64,000 nt of DNA. Source: Pseudomonas nitroreducens TX1. GTDB taxonomy: Bacteria; Pseudomonadota; Gammaproteobacteria; Pseudomonadales; Pseudomonadaceae. Location of the stretch: NCBI RefSeq assembly GCF_000313755.1, contig NZ_AMZB01000112.1, positions 1-64,000 on the forward strand. Direction: 5' to 3'. The position numbers were made by a program, and so were the translations under genes. Position 1 is the first letter of the stretch; every line of letters begins with the position of its first letter. Shown here in pieces: positions 51,817 to 59,837 of the stretch. Under the pieces are notes generated by a model that was given only the letters and a program-made list of their open reading frames with translations, did not search any database and was not told the origin of the DNA.

Positions 51817-52068
51817 ATGAACGAACTGATCGACCTGCTGCAATGGCCGGCCATGCTGGTCACCGTCCTCGCCGCCGGGCTGGTGGGCTCCCGCGACAGG
51901 AGGCGGCGCAAGCTGGGCTTCTGGGTATTCATCGCCAGCAACGCGTTGTGGATCGCCTGGGGCCTGCCGGCCAAGGCCTACGCACTGGTGCTGTTGCAGC
52001 TGTGCCTGGCGGCGATGAACATCCGTGGCAGCTACAAGAACCGCCGACAGGAGCAGGCCGAAGGATAA
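51817..52068 (+). CDS. Small conserved membrane protein
   Basis: This 83-residue protein has an N-terminal helix (LLQWPAMLVTVLAAGLVG), a basic turn (SRDRRRRKLGFW) and two further helices with AWGLPAKAYALVLLQLCLAA, resembling short PnuC/amino-acid-transporter-like membrane proteins. The function is unknown. It is 31 bp after the HAD gene and is likely translated from the same mRNA. Confidence 0.65.
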   Translation: MNELIDLLQWPAMLVTVLAAGLVGSRDRRRRKLGFWVFIASNALWIAWGLPAKAYALVLLQLCLAAMNIRGSYKNRRQEQAEG

Positions 52069-52070
52069 CA

Positions 52071-52140
52071 GTAGGAGCGAGCTTGCTCGCGAACAGCCCA
52101 GCGCCGGTGCCATGCGGTTCGCGAGCAAGCTCGCTCCTAC
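52071..52140. repeat. Family A palindrome
   Basis: GTAGGAGCGAGCTTGCTCGC and its inverted partner GCGAGCAAGCTCGCTCCTAC are perfectly complementary over 20 bp; the arms extend into GAA and TTC. This is the best copy of the family in the window. Confidence 0.9.
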
Positions 52141-52171
52141 AAAAGCACAAGCCCCGCGCGACTGGGAATCC

Positions 52172-52243
52172 GTAGGGCGCATAACCCGGAACGGGTTATC
52201 CGCCATTGCCGGCGGATAACGCCTGGGGCGTCATGCGCGCTAC
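52172..52243. repeat. Family B palindrome
   Basis: GTAGGGCGCATAACCC faces GGGTTATCCGCC, followed by GGCGGATAACGCC and a degenerate GGCGTCATGCGCGCTAC arm. Confidence 0.7.
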
Positions 52244-52265
52244 GCAACTCGGGTGCTCGCCTTTC

Positions 52266-52360
52266 GTAGGAGCGGATCTTATCCGCGAATCCTGCGAACA
52301 CTTCGACGGTTCAGGTCAGACACCGCTTTCGCGGTGATCGCGGAGAAGCTCCGCTCCTAC
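52266..52360. repeat. Variant family A palindrome (GTAGGAGCGGA type)
   Basis: GTAGGAGCGGATCTTATCCGCG at the left (in two parts: GTAGGAGCGGATC, TTATCCGCG) faces CGCGGAGAAGCTCCGCTCCTAC at the right (CGCGGAGAAGC, TCCGCTCCTAC). It shares only the outer GTAGGAGCG/CGCTCCTAC-like ends with family A. Confidence 0.6.
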
Positions 52361-52432
52361 GAGAGCAAAAGCACTCCGCGACCAACCCCGGCGGCAGACT
52401 TCGCCGTATGCACGCGATCCGGCTGCAAAAGA

Positions 52433-52458
52433 AAAACGGGAGCCTAAGCTCCCGTTTT
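52433..52458 (-). terminator. Bidirectional terminator between converging genes
   Basis: AAAACGGGAGC (52433-52443) and GCTCCCGTTTT (52448-52458) form a perfect 11-bp stem with a CTAA loop. It has A- and T-runs on opposite sides, so it can end the leftward efflux operon and the rightward genes. Confidence 0.9.
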
Positions 52459-52474
52459 CATTCACTGGATCCGA

Positions 52475-53380
52475 TCACCGCGCCGCGGGCGCTGCACCGT
52501 CGGAGTGTTCCGCGTGGCGGCTCTGCGGGTTGACGATCACGGTCGCAGTGATACCCGCCGCCAGCAGGACACCCTCTGGCACGTCGTCGATGTGAATGCG
52601 CACCGGCACGCGCTGGGCCAGGCGCACCCAGTTGAAGGTCGGGTTGACGTCGGCCACCAGTTCGCGGCTTTCCGGGTTGTCGCGGTCGTAGATGGCGCGG
52701 GCGATGCTCTCGACGTGGCCCTTCAGGCGCTCGCCGCTCATCAGTTGCAGCTCGGCGGGGTCGCCGACGCGGATGTGCGGCAGCTTGGTCTCTTCGAAGT
52801 AGCCGTAGATCCAGTAGGAGTCCTCGTCTACCACGGCCATCTTCGCCTCGCCGACGCGGGCGTAGTCACCACGGTGCACGTTGAGATTGGTCACGTAGCC
52901 GTCCACCGAGGCGCGCACCTGGGTGCGTTCCAGGTTCAGCTTGGCGGCGTCCAGCGCGGCCAGCGCCTGCTGGTAGTCGGCCTCGGAGGCAGCGGCGGTG
53001 TTGCTGGCGTCGTCCAGGCTCTCGCGGGAAACCACTTCCTCGTCCATCGCGCGGCGGCGCTTGGCGTTGAGCTGGCGCATCTGCAGGGTGGCCTTGCGTG
53101 AGGCGACCAGGGCTTCGGCCTGCTTCACGGCAATCTGGTAATGGTCCGGGTCGATCTGCATGAGCAGGTCGCCTTTCTTCACCTGCTGGTTGTCGCGCAC
53201 CGGTACGTCGACCACCACGCCGGAGACATCGGCGGCGACGTTGATGATGTCGGCGCGCACCCGGCCGTCGCGGGTCCAGGGCGTATCCATGTAGTTCACC
53301 CAGAGGGCGCGGCCGATCAACGCGGCGACCGCCAGGATGATCAGGGTCGCCAGCAGGCTGATGATGGATTTGAGAGTCAT
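52475..53380 (-). CDS. HlyD family efflux membrane fusion protein
   Basis: This 301-residue periplasmic adaptor has an N-terminal membrane anchor (IISLLATLIILAVAALIGRA), the VRADIINVAADVSGVVVDVP lipoyl half (20 residues), a coiled-coil hairpin (~85-155) and the second half VRASVDGYVTNLNVHRGDYA (20 residues). It matches the AaeA/EmrA class that pairs with FUSC pumps. It lies 13 bp after the DUF1656 gene and links the inner-membrane pump to the outer-membrane lipoprotein encoded first in the operon. Confidence 0.93.
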   Translation of the reverse strand: MTLKSIISLLATLIILAVAALIGRALWVNYMDTPWTRDGRVRADIINVAADVSGVVVDVPVRDNQQVKKGDLLMQIDPDHYQIAVKQAEALVASRKATLQMRQLNAKRRRAMDEEVVSRESLDDASNTAAASEADYQQALAALDAAKLNLERTQVRASVDGYVTNLNVHRGDYARVGEAKMAVVDEDSYWIYGYFEETKLPHIRVGDPAELQLMSGERLKGHVESIARAIYDRDNPESRELVADVNPTFNWVRLAQRVPVRIHIDDVPEGVLLAAGITATVIVNPQSRHAEHSDGAAPAAR

Positions 53381-53393
53381 GGGTGCACGCTCG

Positions 53394-53606
53394 TTACTTG
53401 TAGATAGTGAGGGACAGGCCGCCAAACAGGCAGGCGAAGAGGCACACGCGGAACAGCGCCGGGTGCCAGGTGAAGCGGTACAGGCCGATGGAGGCGAAGA
53501 GGCGGTCGATGCCCCAGCAGATCACCGCAGCGACGAGGAACATCAGGGTCAGGGTCGGCATGTAGACCCCGTGGAACGCGATCTCGCGGGGCAGGTCAGG
53601 CAACAT
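53394..53606 (-). CDS. DUF1656 small membrane protein (AaeX-like)
   Basis: This 70-residue protein starts MLPDLPREIAFHGVYMPTLT and has two hydrophobic helices (LTLMFLVAAVICWGIDRLF and LFRVCLFACLFGGLSL). Proteins of this family are nearly always encoded between a FUSC pump and an HlyD adaptor, as in aaeXAB. The ATG at 53606 overlaps the FUSC stop by 11 bp; an upstream ATG at 53636 would overlap more. The exact role is unknown. Confidence 0.9.
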   Translation of the reverse strand: MLPDLPREIAFHGVYMPTLTLMFLVAAVICWGIDRLFASIGLYRFTWHPALFRVCLFACLFGGLSLTIYK

Positions 53607-55797
53607 GGGTGGTTCTTCCAGAAAAGGTCTTGCCATCGCGCAGCGGCGACTGCGGGTCGAGCAGGCTGCTGCGGATGAAGTGCAGGTAGCTGAGCACGCG
53701 GCGCAGCGGTGAGCTTTCGAAGTCCGGAGCGCGCGGCTCGTCGGTGGTCTTCACGCAATCGATGGCCTGCTCCACGGCGGCCAGGGCGCGCTCACGGTTG
53801 GCCTGCCCGGGTTTGACGAACAGGCGGATCAAGGCGCGGCCCATGGCGCGGATCGACCGCCGCCAGGGCGTGGATTCGGCGTAGCAGGGCTCGGCCGGCA
53901 GGTTCTCCTGCTCGACGCGCAGCTCGATGATCGAATGGCCGATCTCCAGCACGACGAAGGTCCAGCGCAGCAAGCGACGTTGCATCTGCGGGCTGCGCGC
54001 GGCGACGCCGTACGCCTGGTTGAGCAGGTCGCGGGTACCGCTCTCGAAGGAGGAGACCAGGCCGTCGAGCTTGCCGCTGATGGCTTCCACCACGCGCAGG
54101 CGCAGGTCCTTCTCCAGGCGACGCCACAGCCAGGCGCTGGTGGGCGGCATGATCACCGCGGCGACCACCGCGGCCAGGCTCTGCGACAACACCAGTGCGA
54201 TGTATTCGTTGAGCATGCGACCCGGATCGTAGACGGTGAGGTTCGCCGGGATCGCGCCGAAGCTGAAGAACACCAGCAGGCCCAGGCCGTAGCCGGCGTA
54301 CTTGGGCTTGATCGAGAAGAACGCGCCCACCGCGAATACCGGTGCCAGGGCGAACGCCAGCAGGGCGAAGCCGTCCAGGTGCGGGAACACGAAGAAGGTT
54401 TCCGAGAAGCCGAGGATCGCCGCGAAGAAGGTGCCCACGGCCATCTGCATGGCCATCTTCGCCGGGTCCGGCGCGGCCGAGACCAGCGCGGCGACGGCGG
54501 CGGCGTTGAGCACGAAGGTGCTGCCGCTGGGCCAGGCAGTTTCGATCCAGAAGAGGCCGAACACCAGCACCATCAGCGCGGTGCGCCCGCCAGCCACCAG
54601 CGAGGCGACCAGGTTGGCCTTGGGCGAGAAGCCATGCTTCCAGTTCTCTCGCTCGTGCTTGTGCGCGGCCAGCGAGGCGTGGGTCAGGGCGTAGTTGTAG
54701 AGGTCGTCGGCCAGGCGGTAGAGCAGCTCGCCGGCGGTGTTGTAGTCCAGCAGTGCGGCGGGGTCGTCCTGCTCCGCGAGCAGTTGCGTGCGCCCGGAAC
54801 GGATGCGTTGCATCATCCGCGTGCGGTGGCTTTCCAGTTGCGCGGCAAGGCGCTCGGCGTCGCGGTCGGTGACCGACTGGCCGCGCCACGGAGCGAGCAC
54901 CTGGGTCAGTTCATCCAGGCACGGCTGCAGGGCGCGCAGCACGGCCCCCGCGTCCTGCGCACGCAGGCGCGAGAGCAACTGGTGCAGCGCGTGGTAGCGG
55001 GTGGTGAGGACCATGAATTCGTTGTTCAGGCGCGACAGACGGCCCGAACGCAGGCGCATGTGCGGGTCTTCGAAACGGGTGACACTGCGCAGCGCTTCCA
55101 GGCCCACGGCCTGGGAGGCGAAGGCCACGTTGGACGCTTCGAACTTGCTGCGATCACCGCCCCCCAGGTTGTCCAGGACGAAGCCGGCAAAGGCGCCGAA
55201 GCGCTGGTACAGAGCGCTGCGCATGGCCGTACTGGAGGTCTGCGGGAACAGCGTGGCGCTGACCAGCATGGAGCAGAGAATCCCCAGGCTGATTTCCAGC
55301 ACCCGCCAGATGGCCGACATGAAGGCGGCTTCCGGGTGCAGGGTGGCGGGCAGGCCGATCAGCGTGGCGGTGTAGCCGGCCAGTACGCAGGCGTAGGAGC
55401 GGAAGTCACGGTAGCGTGCGGCGCCGACGGTGCACAGGCCGATCCACAGCGCCGAAACCAGCAGGAACAGCTCGCGCTGCTGGGCGAAGATAGCGATCAG
55501 CGCGACCATCACGGAGAGGCCGACCAGGCTGCCGAGAATCCGGTAGAAGCTCTTGGCGAACACCTGGCCGCTCTGCGGCTGCATGACGATGAACACGGTG
55601 ATGGTCGCCGTGCTCGGCTGCGGCAGCTCCAGGCGCATCGCCAGCCACAGGGTCAGCAGCGCGGCGAGCAGCACCTTGGCGATATACACCCAGGTGACGC
55701 CGTCACTGCGGCCCCACTCCAGCAGCGCGCGGCGGAGGGCGTCCAGCGGCGCCAGCTGGCGGGTGGCGGTGCTGCCGTTGAAGGAATCGCCCGCCAT
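53596..55797 (-). CDS. FUSC family inner-membrane efflux protein (AaeB-like)
   Basis: This 733-residue pump has two membrane domains, each of several helices, separated by a long cytoplasmic part (~180-370). Visible features are the first-domain LLAALLTLWLAMRLELPQPS with QPQSGQVFAKSFYRILGS, and a second membrane half with FWIETAWPSGSTFVLNAAAV. AaeB-type pumps export aromatic carboxylic acids; related operons export fusaric acid or other phenolic toxins. The start at 55797 is one base after the outer-membrane gene stop. Confidence 0.92.
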   Translation of the reverse strand: MAGDSFNGSTATRQLAPLDALRRALLEWGRSDGVTWVYIAKVLLAALLTLWLAMRLELPQPSTATITVFIVMQPQSGQVFAKSFYRILGSLVGLSVMVALIAIFAQQRELFLLVSALWIGLCTVGAARYRDFRSYACVLAGYTATLIGLPATLHPEAAFMSAIWRVLEISLGILCSMLVSATLFPQTSSTAMRSALYQRFGAFAGFVLDNLGGGDRSKFEASNVAFASQAVGLEALRSVTRFEDPHMRLRSGRLSRLNNEFMVLTTRYHALHQLLSRLRAQDAGAVLRALQPCLDELTQVLAPWRGQSVTDRDAERLAAQLESHRTRMMQRIRSGRTQLLAEQDDPAALLDYNTAGELLYRLADDLYNYALTHASLAAHKHERENWKHGFSPKANLVASLVAGGRTALMVLVFGLFWIETAWPSGSTFVLNAAAVAALVSAAPDPAKMAMQMAVGTFFAAILGFSETFFVFPHLDGFALLAFALAPVFAVGAFFSIKPKYAGYGLGLLVFFSFGAIPANLTVYDPGRMLNEYIALVLSQSLAAVVAAVIMPPTSAWLWRRLEKDLRLRVVEAISGKLDGLVSSFESGTRDLLNQAYGVAARSPQMQRRLLRWTFVVLEIGHSIIELRVEQENLPAEPCYAESTPWRRSIRAMGRALIRLFVKPGQANRERALAAVEQAIDCVKTTDEPRAPDFESSPLRRVLSYLHFIRSSLLDPQSPLRDGKTFSGRTTHVA

Positions 55798-55798
55798 C

Positions 55799-57307
55799 TC
55801 AGCGCTCGCCGGCCGCGCGGACATCGACGGTCTCGGGGACCATCTTCGCTTCTTTGGGGCCTTCCTGCTTGTCCATCAGACCGCCGCCCAGGGCAACGAC
55901 GAGGCCGGCGTGGGTGGCCAGGCGCGCGGCGCGAACCTGCTGCTCAACCAGTTGCTGCTGGAACAGACGGGTCTGCGCGTTGAGCACATTCAGGTAGTCG
56001 GTCAGGCCGCCGCGATAGGCCTTGGTGGCGATGTCGTAGGTGCGCTGGGCCGAGGCCACGGACTTGGCGGCGAAGCCTTCCTGCAGTTGCATGGAGTGCA
56101 TGCGGATCAGCTGGTCAGAGATGCCCTTGAGGGCGTTGACCAGGGTCTGGTTGTACTGCGCTACGGCGGCGTCGTAGCCGGCGGATTCCTGGCTCAGCTG
56201 CGAGCGGCGGCGACCGCCGTCGAAGATCGGCAGGGAGATGGCCGGGCCGACACCGTAGGTGAATTTCTCGGCATTGAGGAATTCCAGTACGCCGCCACCC
56301 ACCGCGCTGTAGCCGATGCTCGCGACCAGGTCGACGTTGGGGTAGAACTCGGCGCGGGCGACGTCCACGCCCTTGGCCTGGGCGGCAACCTTCCAGCGGC
56401 TGGCGACCACGTCCGGGCGGTGGCCGAGCAGTTCCATCGGCAGCTTGCTGGGCAGGCCGGGGCCTGCGGCAAGCTTCAGGCTCGGCCGCTGGATCGAGGC
56501 GCCGGCGCCGGGACCTTTACCGGCGAGGGCGGCGATCTGGTTGCGGGTGAGCTGGATTTCCTCGTCCACCGCTTCGATCTTGCGTTCGGTTTCCGGCAGC
56601 GGGACCTCCGCCTGGCTGACTTCGAAATGCGTGCCGATGCCACCGGCGAGGCGGCGCTGGGCGAGGGCCAGGATGCCCTGCTGCTGCGCCAGCATGGCCC
56701 TGCCGATGTCCAGCTTGGCGTACTGCAGCGACAGCTGGATGTAGGCGCGGACGATGTTGCCCTCCAGCTCCAGCTGGGCCATGCGCGCCTCGGCGGCGGT
56801 CATCTTGGCGATGTTGACGTAGCGCTCGGTATTGCTGCGCTCGCGCCCCCAGAGGTCCAGTGAATAGTTGAAGCCCAGGGCGGCGTTGTTGTTGAAGGTG
56901 GTGCTGTCGGCCAGGTCGCCCGGGCCGTAGAAGTAGTCGGTCGGCCAGCGGTGGCGGGTCAGCGAGGCGTCCACGCCGATCTGCGGCGACTCGGCGGATT
57001 CGGCGATGCCGGCCATGGCCATGGCCATGCGCACCCGCGCCTCGGCCTGGGCCAGGGTAGGGCTGCCCTCCAGCGCGGTCTGCACCCAGGCATTCAACTG
57101 CGGATCGCCATAGGCGCGCCACCACTGCTCGGCCGGCCAGCCAGCTTCTTGGTTGGCATGCGCGATGGCGGCGTCGGTGGCCAGCTCGGTGTCGCCCAGG
57201 CGCTGTTCCTGCGGAGCGATACCGTTGGTGCTGATACATCCGGCGATTGTTGAAAAAATGACAAAGGAGCCGACGAACGTCAGTCCTTTCACGAGGTGAC
57301 GCGACAC
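55799..57307 (-). CDS. RND-type outer-membrane efflux lipoprotein (NodT/OprM family)
   Basis: This 502-residue TolC-fold protein has a signal peptide with lipobox IAGC near residue 24, so it is anchored by lipid in the outer membrane. Repeated halves contain WWRAYGDPQLNAWVQTALEG near 62 (20 residues), ALGFNYSLDLWGRERSNTE, LLGHRPDVVASRWKVAAQAK (20 residues), and AISLPIFDGGRRRSQL. It forms the exit duct for the FUSC/HlyD pump and is the first gene of the operon, divergent from the LysR regulator. Confidence 0.93.
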   Translation of the reverse strand: MSRHLVKGLTFVGSFVIFSTIAGCISTNGIAPQEQRLGDTELATDAAIAHANQEAGWPAEQWWRAYGDPQLNAWVQTALEGSPTLAQAEARVRMAMAMAGIAESAESPQIGVDASLTRHRWPTDYFYGPGDLADSTTFNNNAALGFNYSLDLWGRERSNTERYVNIAKMTAAEARMAQLELEGNIVRAYIQLSLQYAKLDIGRAMLAQQQGILALAQRRLAGGIGTHFEVSQAEVPLPETERKIEAVDEEIQLTRNQIAALAGKGPGAGASIQRPSLKLAAGPGLPSKLPMELLGHRPDVVASRWKVAAQAKGVDVARAEFYPNVDLVASIGYSAVGGGVLEFLNAEKFTYGVGPAISLPIFDGGRRRSQLSQESAGYDAAVAQYNQTLVNALKGISDQLIRMHSMQLQEGFAAKSVASAQRTYDIATKAYRGGLTDYLNVLNAQTRLFQQQLVEQQVRAARLATHAGLVVALGGGLMDKQEGPKEAKMVPETVDVRAAGER

Positions 57308-57435
57308 GGTGGAGGTCCTGGAAGTGGGCTAGCTTTTCAGCGTGGGGCTTTTAAACGTGGAGGTGCCGGCAAAGCCACTGGCGGCGATTGAATTCTAGGG
57401 ATGGGGAGGGGAACGGATAAGCCGGCTGATTTGTG

Positions 57436-57462
57436 ATTGTTTATTACCAATAATGAAACAAT
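57436..57462. promoter_or_regulatory. LysR-type operator candidate of the efflux operon
   Basis: ATTGTTTATTA (57436-57446) and TAATGAAACAAT (57451-57462) are inverted copies, differing by one inserted base, around CCAA. The sequence is strikingly AT-rich in its GC-rich setting. It lies 129 bp from the efflux operon start and 140 bp from the LysR start, fitting control of both. Confidence 0.6.
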
Positions 57463-57601
57463 GTGTGTCGTCATCCATGTGACAATAGGACGCCCCCGCT
57501 CTGCTCCGCGCATTGCCCCTCATCAAGGACATGCCGTCGGCGGCGACGTAACGCTTCATCGGCGTCGCCACCCGGGACAGACGCCCACTGACGAGGCCCC
57601 A

Positions 57602-58537
57602 ATGGACACACTGCAGACCATGCGTGCGTTCGCCTGTGTCGCGGAAACCGGCAGTTTCACCGCCGCCGCGCAGCAGTTGAACACCACCACCGCCTACGTA
57701 TCCCGTGCGGTCGCCAATCTGGAGTCCCACCTGCGGACCCGCCTGCTCAACCGCACCACCCGGCGCATCGCCCTGACCGAGGCCGGCCAGCGCTACCTGC
57801 TGCGCTGCGAGCAGATCCTCGCCTATGTCGAGGAGGCCGAAGCCGAGGCCAGCGACGCCCATGCCCGCCCCGCGGGCCGCCTGCGCGTACACTCGATGAC
57901 CGGCATCGGCCAGCACTATGTGATCCGCGCCATCGCCAACTATCGCCAGCTGCACCCGGACGTGACCTTCGAGCTGACCATGGCCAACCGCGTGCCGGAC
58001 CTGCTCGACGAAGGCTTCGACGTCGCCATCGTGGTCGCCTCGGAACTGCCCGACTCGGGCCTGGTGTCCCAGCGCATCGGCGAGACCTACAGCATCCTCT
58101 GCGCCTCGCCCGACTATCTGGCCCGGCGCGGCACGCCGAAAACCCCGACCGAGCTCATGGAGCACGACTGCCTGCGCCTGATCAGCCCGGTGCTGCCATT
58201 GGACAAGTGGCTGTTCGACGGGCCCAACGGCCAGGAGATGATCACGCTGGGCCCATCGCCCTTCCAGGTGAACGTCGGCGACGCCATGACCGAGGCCATC
58301 GGCTCGGGCATGGGCATCAGCGCCCTGCCGGTCTACTCGGCCATCGACGGCCTGCGCGACGGCTCGCTGGTGCGCGTGCTGCCGCACTACAAACTGCAGA
58401 TCCTCAACGTCTACGCGCTGTACCCGTCGCGTCAGTACCTGGACGCGAAAATCAAGACCTGGGTCGCGTACCTGCGGGAAAATCTCCCCGGCGTGCTCCA
58501 GGCCGATGGCGCTGGCCTCGCCGATGTGGGACCCTGA
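57602..58537 (+). CDS. LysR family transcriptional regulator of the efflux operon
   Basis: This 311-residue regulator has an N-terminal helix-turn-helix (FACVAETGSFTAAAQQLNTT, TAYVSRAVANLESHL) in the first 60 residues and a substrate-binding fold resembling the AaeR/CrgA group. It is divergent from the outer-membrane efflux gene with a clear inverted repeat between them, so it probably activates the pump in response to an aromatic compound. The ATG at 57602 follows a GAGG-like site; a longer upstream frame is not family-like. Confidence 0.9.
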   Translation: MDTLQTMRAFACVAETGSFTAAAQQLNTTTAYVSRAVANLESHLRTRLLNRTTRRIALTEAGQRYLLRCEQILAYVEEAEAEASDAHARPAGRLRVHSMTGIGQHYVIRAIANYRQLHPDVTFELTMANRVPDLLDEGFDVAIVVASELPDSGLVSQRIGETYSILCASPDYLARRGTPKTPTELMEHDCLRLISPVLPLDKWLFDGPNGQEMITLGPSPFQVNVGDAMTEAIGSGMGISALPVYSAIDGLRDGSLVRVLPHYKLQILNVYALYPSRQYLDAKIKTWVAYLRENLPGVLQADGAGLADVGP

Positions 58538-58555
58538 CCACCCTTTTCGCCGTGT

Positions 58556-58615
58556 TTCGCGGGCAAGCTCACTGTGTAACTCCTTACCCCGGTGTTCAGT
58601 GAGCTTGCCCGCGAA
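58556..58615. repeat. 19-bp inverted repeat, family A variant
   Basis: TTCGCGGGCAAGCTCACTG (58556-58574) and CAGTGAGCTTGCCCGCGAA (58597-58615) are perfectly complementary. The 3' end of the LysR transcript could use the hairpin, but no T-run follows. Confidence 0.75.
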
Positions 58616-58744
58616 CCCATCGTCTTCCCCGCTGCGCCCCCCCTCACGTTCGACAATCGCCCGGCGCGCACGCAAGCCTTGCGCCGCTCTGGTCCGGCAA
58701 TGGTAGGGTTAACCCCCTTCCCGCCTTCCAGCCGTCCGAGAGCC

Positions 58745-59719
58745 ATGAAAAAGAACGTCTTCGTATTCAGCCGCCTTGCCCCGGAACACCTCGACCGCCT
58801 GCGCAGCCAGTTCAACGTCACCGTGCTGGACCCCAAACAGGGCGATGTCGACGCGCAGCTGGCCGCCGCCCTGCCGACCACCCACGGCATGATCGGTGTC
58901 GGCCGCCCGCTCGGCGAGAAGCAACTGGCCCAGGCCACGCAACTGGAAGTCATTTCCAGCGTCTCGGTGGGCTATGACAACTACGACCTGGATTACCTGA
59001 ACCAGCGCGGCATCCCGCTGACCAACACCCCGGACGTGCTCACCGAAACCACCGCCGACCTCGGCTTCGCCCTGATCATGGCCGCTGCCCGGCGCACCGC
59101 CGAGCTGGACGCCTGGACCAAGGCCGGCCAGTGGAAGCGCACCGTGGACGCCCAGCACTTCGGCGTCGACGTGCACGGCAAGAAGCTCGGCATCCTCGGC
59201 CTGGGCCGCATCGGCGCGGCCATTGCCCGCCGCGGCCGCTTCGGCTTCAACATGGACATCCTCTATCACGGCAACAGCCGCAAACCGGAGCTGGAACAGG
59301 AGTTCGGTGCGCGCTTCTGCGGCTTCGAGGAACTGCTGGGCGAGGCGGATTTCGTCTGCGTGGTGGTGCCGCTGTCGGACAAGACCCGCAAGCTGATCGG
59401 CAAGCGCGAGCTGGAGCTGATGAAGCCCAGCGGCATCCTGGTGAACATCGCCCGCGGCCAGGTGATCGACGAGGCCGCGCTGGTGGAAGCGCTGCAGGAG
59501 AAACGCATCCTCGCCGCCGGCCTGGACGTCTATGAGAAGGAACCGCTGGCCGAATCGCCGCTGTTCACCCTGCCCAACGCCGTGACCTTGCCGCACATCG
59601 GTTCAGCCACCCACGAAACCCGCCAGGCCATGGCCGAGTGCGCGCTGGACAACTTCGAAGCCGCCCTGCGTGGCGAGCAGCCGAAGAATCTGGTCAATCC
59701 GCAGGCCTGGAAGGCCTGA
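58745..59719 (+). CDS. ghrB: 2-hydroxyacid dehydrogenase, GhrB/2-ketogluconate reductase type
   Basis: This 324-residue D-isomer-specific dehydrogenase reduces glyoxylate, hydroxypyruvate or 2-ketogluconate with NADPH. It has the Rossmann motif LGILGLGRIGAAIARRG near residue 147, the catalytic Arg in VNIARGQVID near 238, a Glu in YEKEPL and the catalytic His in LPHIGSATHETR near 285. The ATG at 58745 (MKKNVFVFSRLAPEHL) matches the family. It is followed by a family A palindrome. In Pseudomonas such enzymes serve glucose/ketogluconate metabolism. Confidence 0.88.
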   Translation: MKKNVFVFSRLAPEHLDRLRSQFNVTVLDPKQGDVDAQLAAALPTTHGMIGVGRPLGEKQLAQATQLEVISSVSVGYDNYDLDYLNQRGIPLTNTPDVLTETTADLGFALIMAAARRTAELDAWTKAGQWKRTVDAQHFGVDVHGKKLGILGLGRIGAAIARRGRFGFNMDILYHGNSRKPELEQEFGARFCGFEELLGEADFVCVVVPLSDKTRKLIGKRELELMKPSGILVNIARGQVIDEAALVEALQEKRILAAGLDVYEKEPLAESPLFTLPNAVTLPHIGSATHETRQAMAECALDNFEAALRGEQPKNLVNPQAWKA

Positions 59720-59767
59720 TGCACCCCACGAGGCTGATGGCCCAGCGCTGAAAGCCAGGGTATCTAG

Positions 59768-59833
59768 GTAGGAGCGAACTTGCTCGCGAACAGCCTCGCG
59801 GCGGGGTTGGTTCACGAGCAAGCTCGCTCCTAC
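59768..59833. repeat. Family A palindrome
   Basis: GTAGGAGCGAACTTGCTCGC faces ACGAGCAAGCTCGCTCCTAC with two mismatches. It lies between the converging ghrB and EamA genes. Confidence 0.85.
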
Positions 59834-59837
59834 AGGG

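Larger units (their letters stand above)
52069..52474. other. 406-bp gap with clustered palindromes
   Basis: No gene is seen. Three REP-like elements lie side by side: family A (52071-52140), family B (52172-52243) and a variant of family A built on GTAGGAGCGGAT (52266-52360). A bidirectional terminator closes both converging transcription units. Confidence 0.75.

Noticed and set aside
53935-55983. A 682-codon plus-strand open frame
   Set aside because: Antisense to the FUSC pump and the outer-membrane lipoprotein; no start signal or protein family character.
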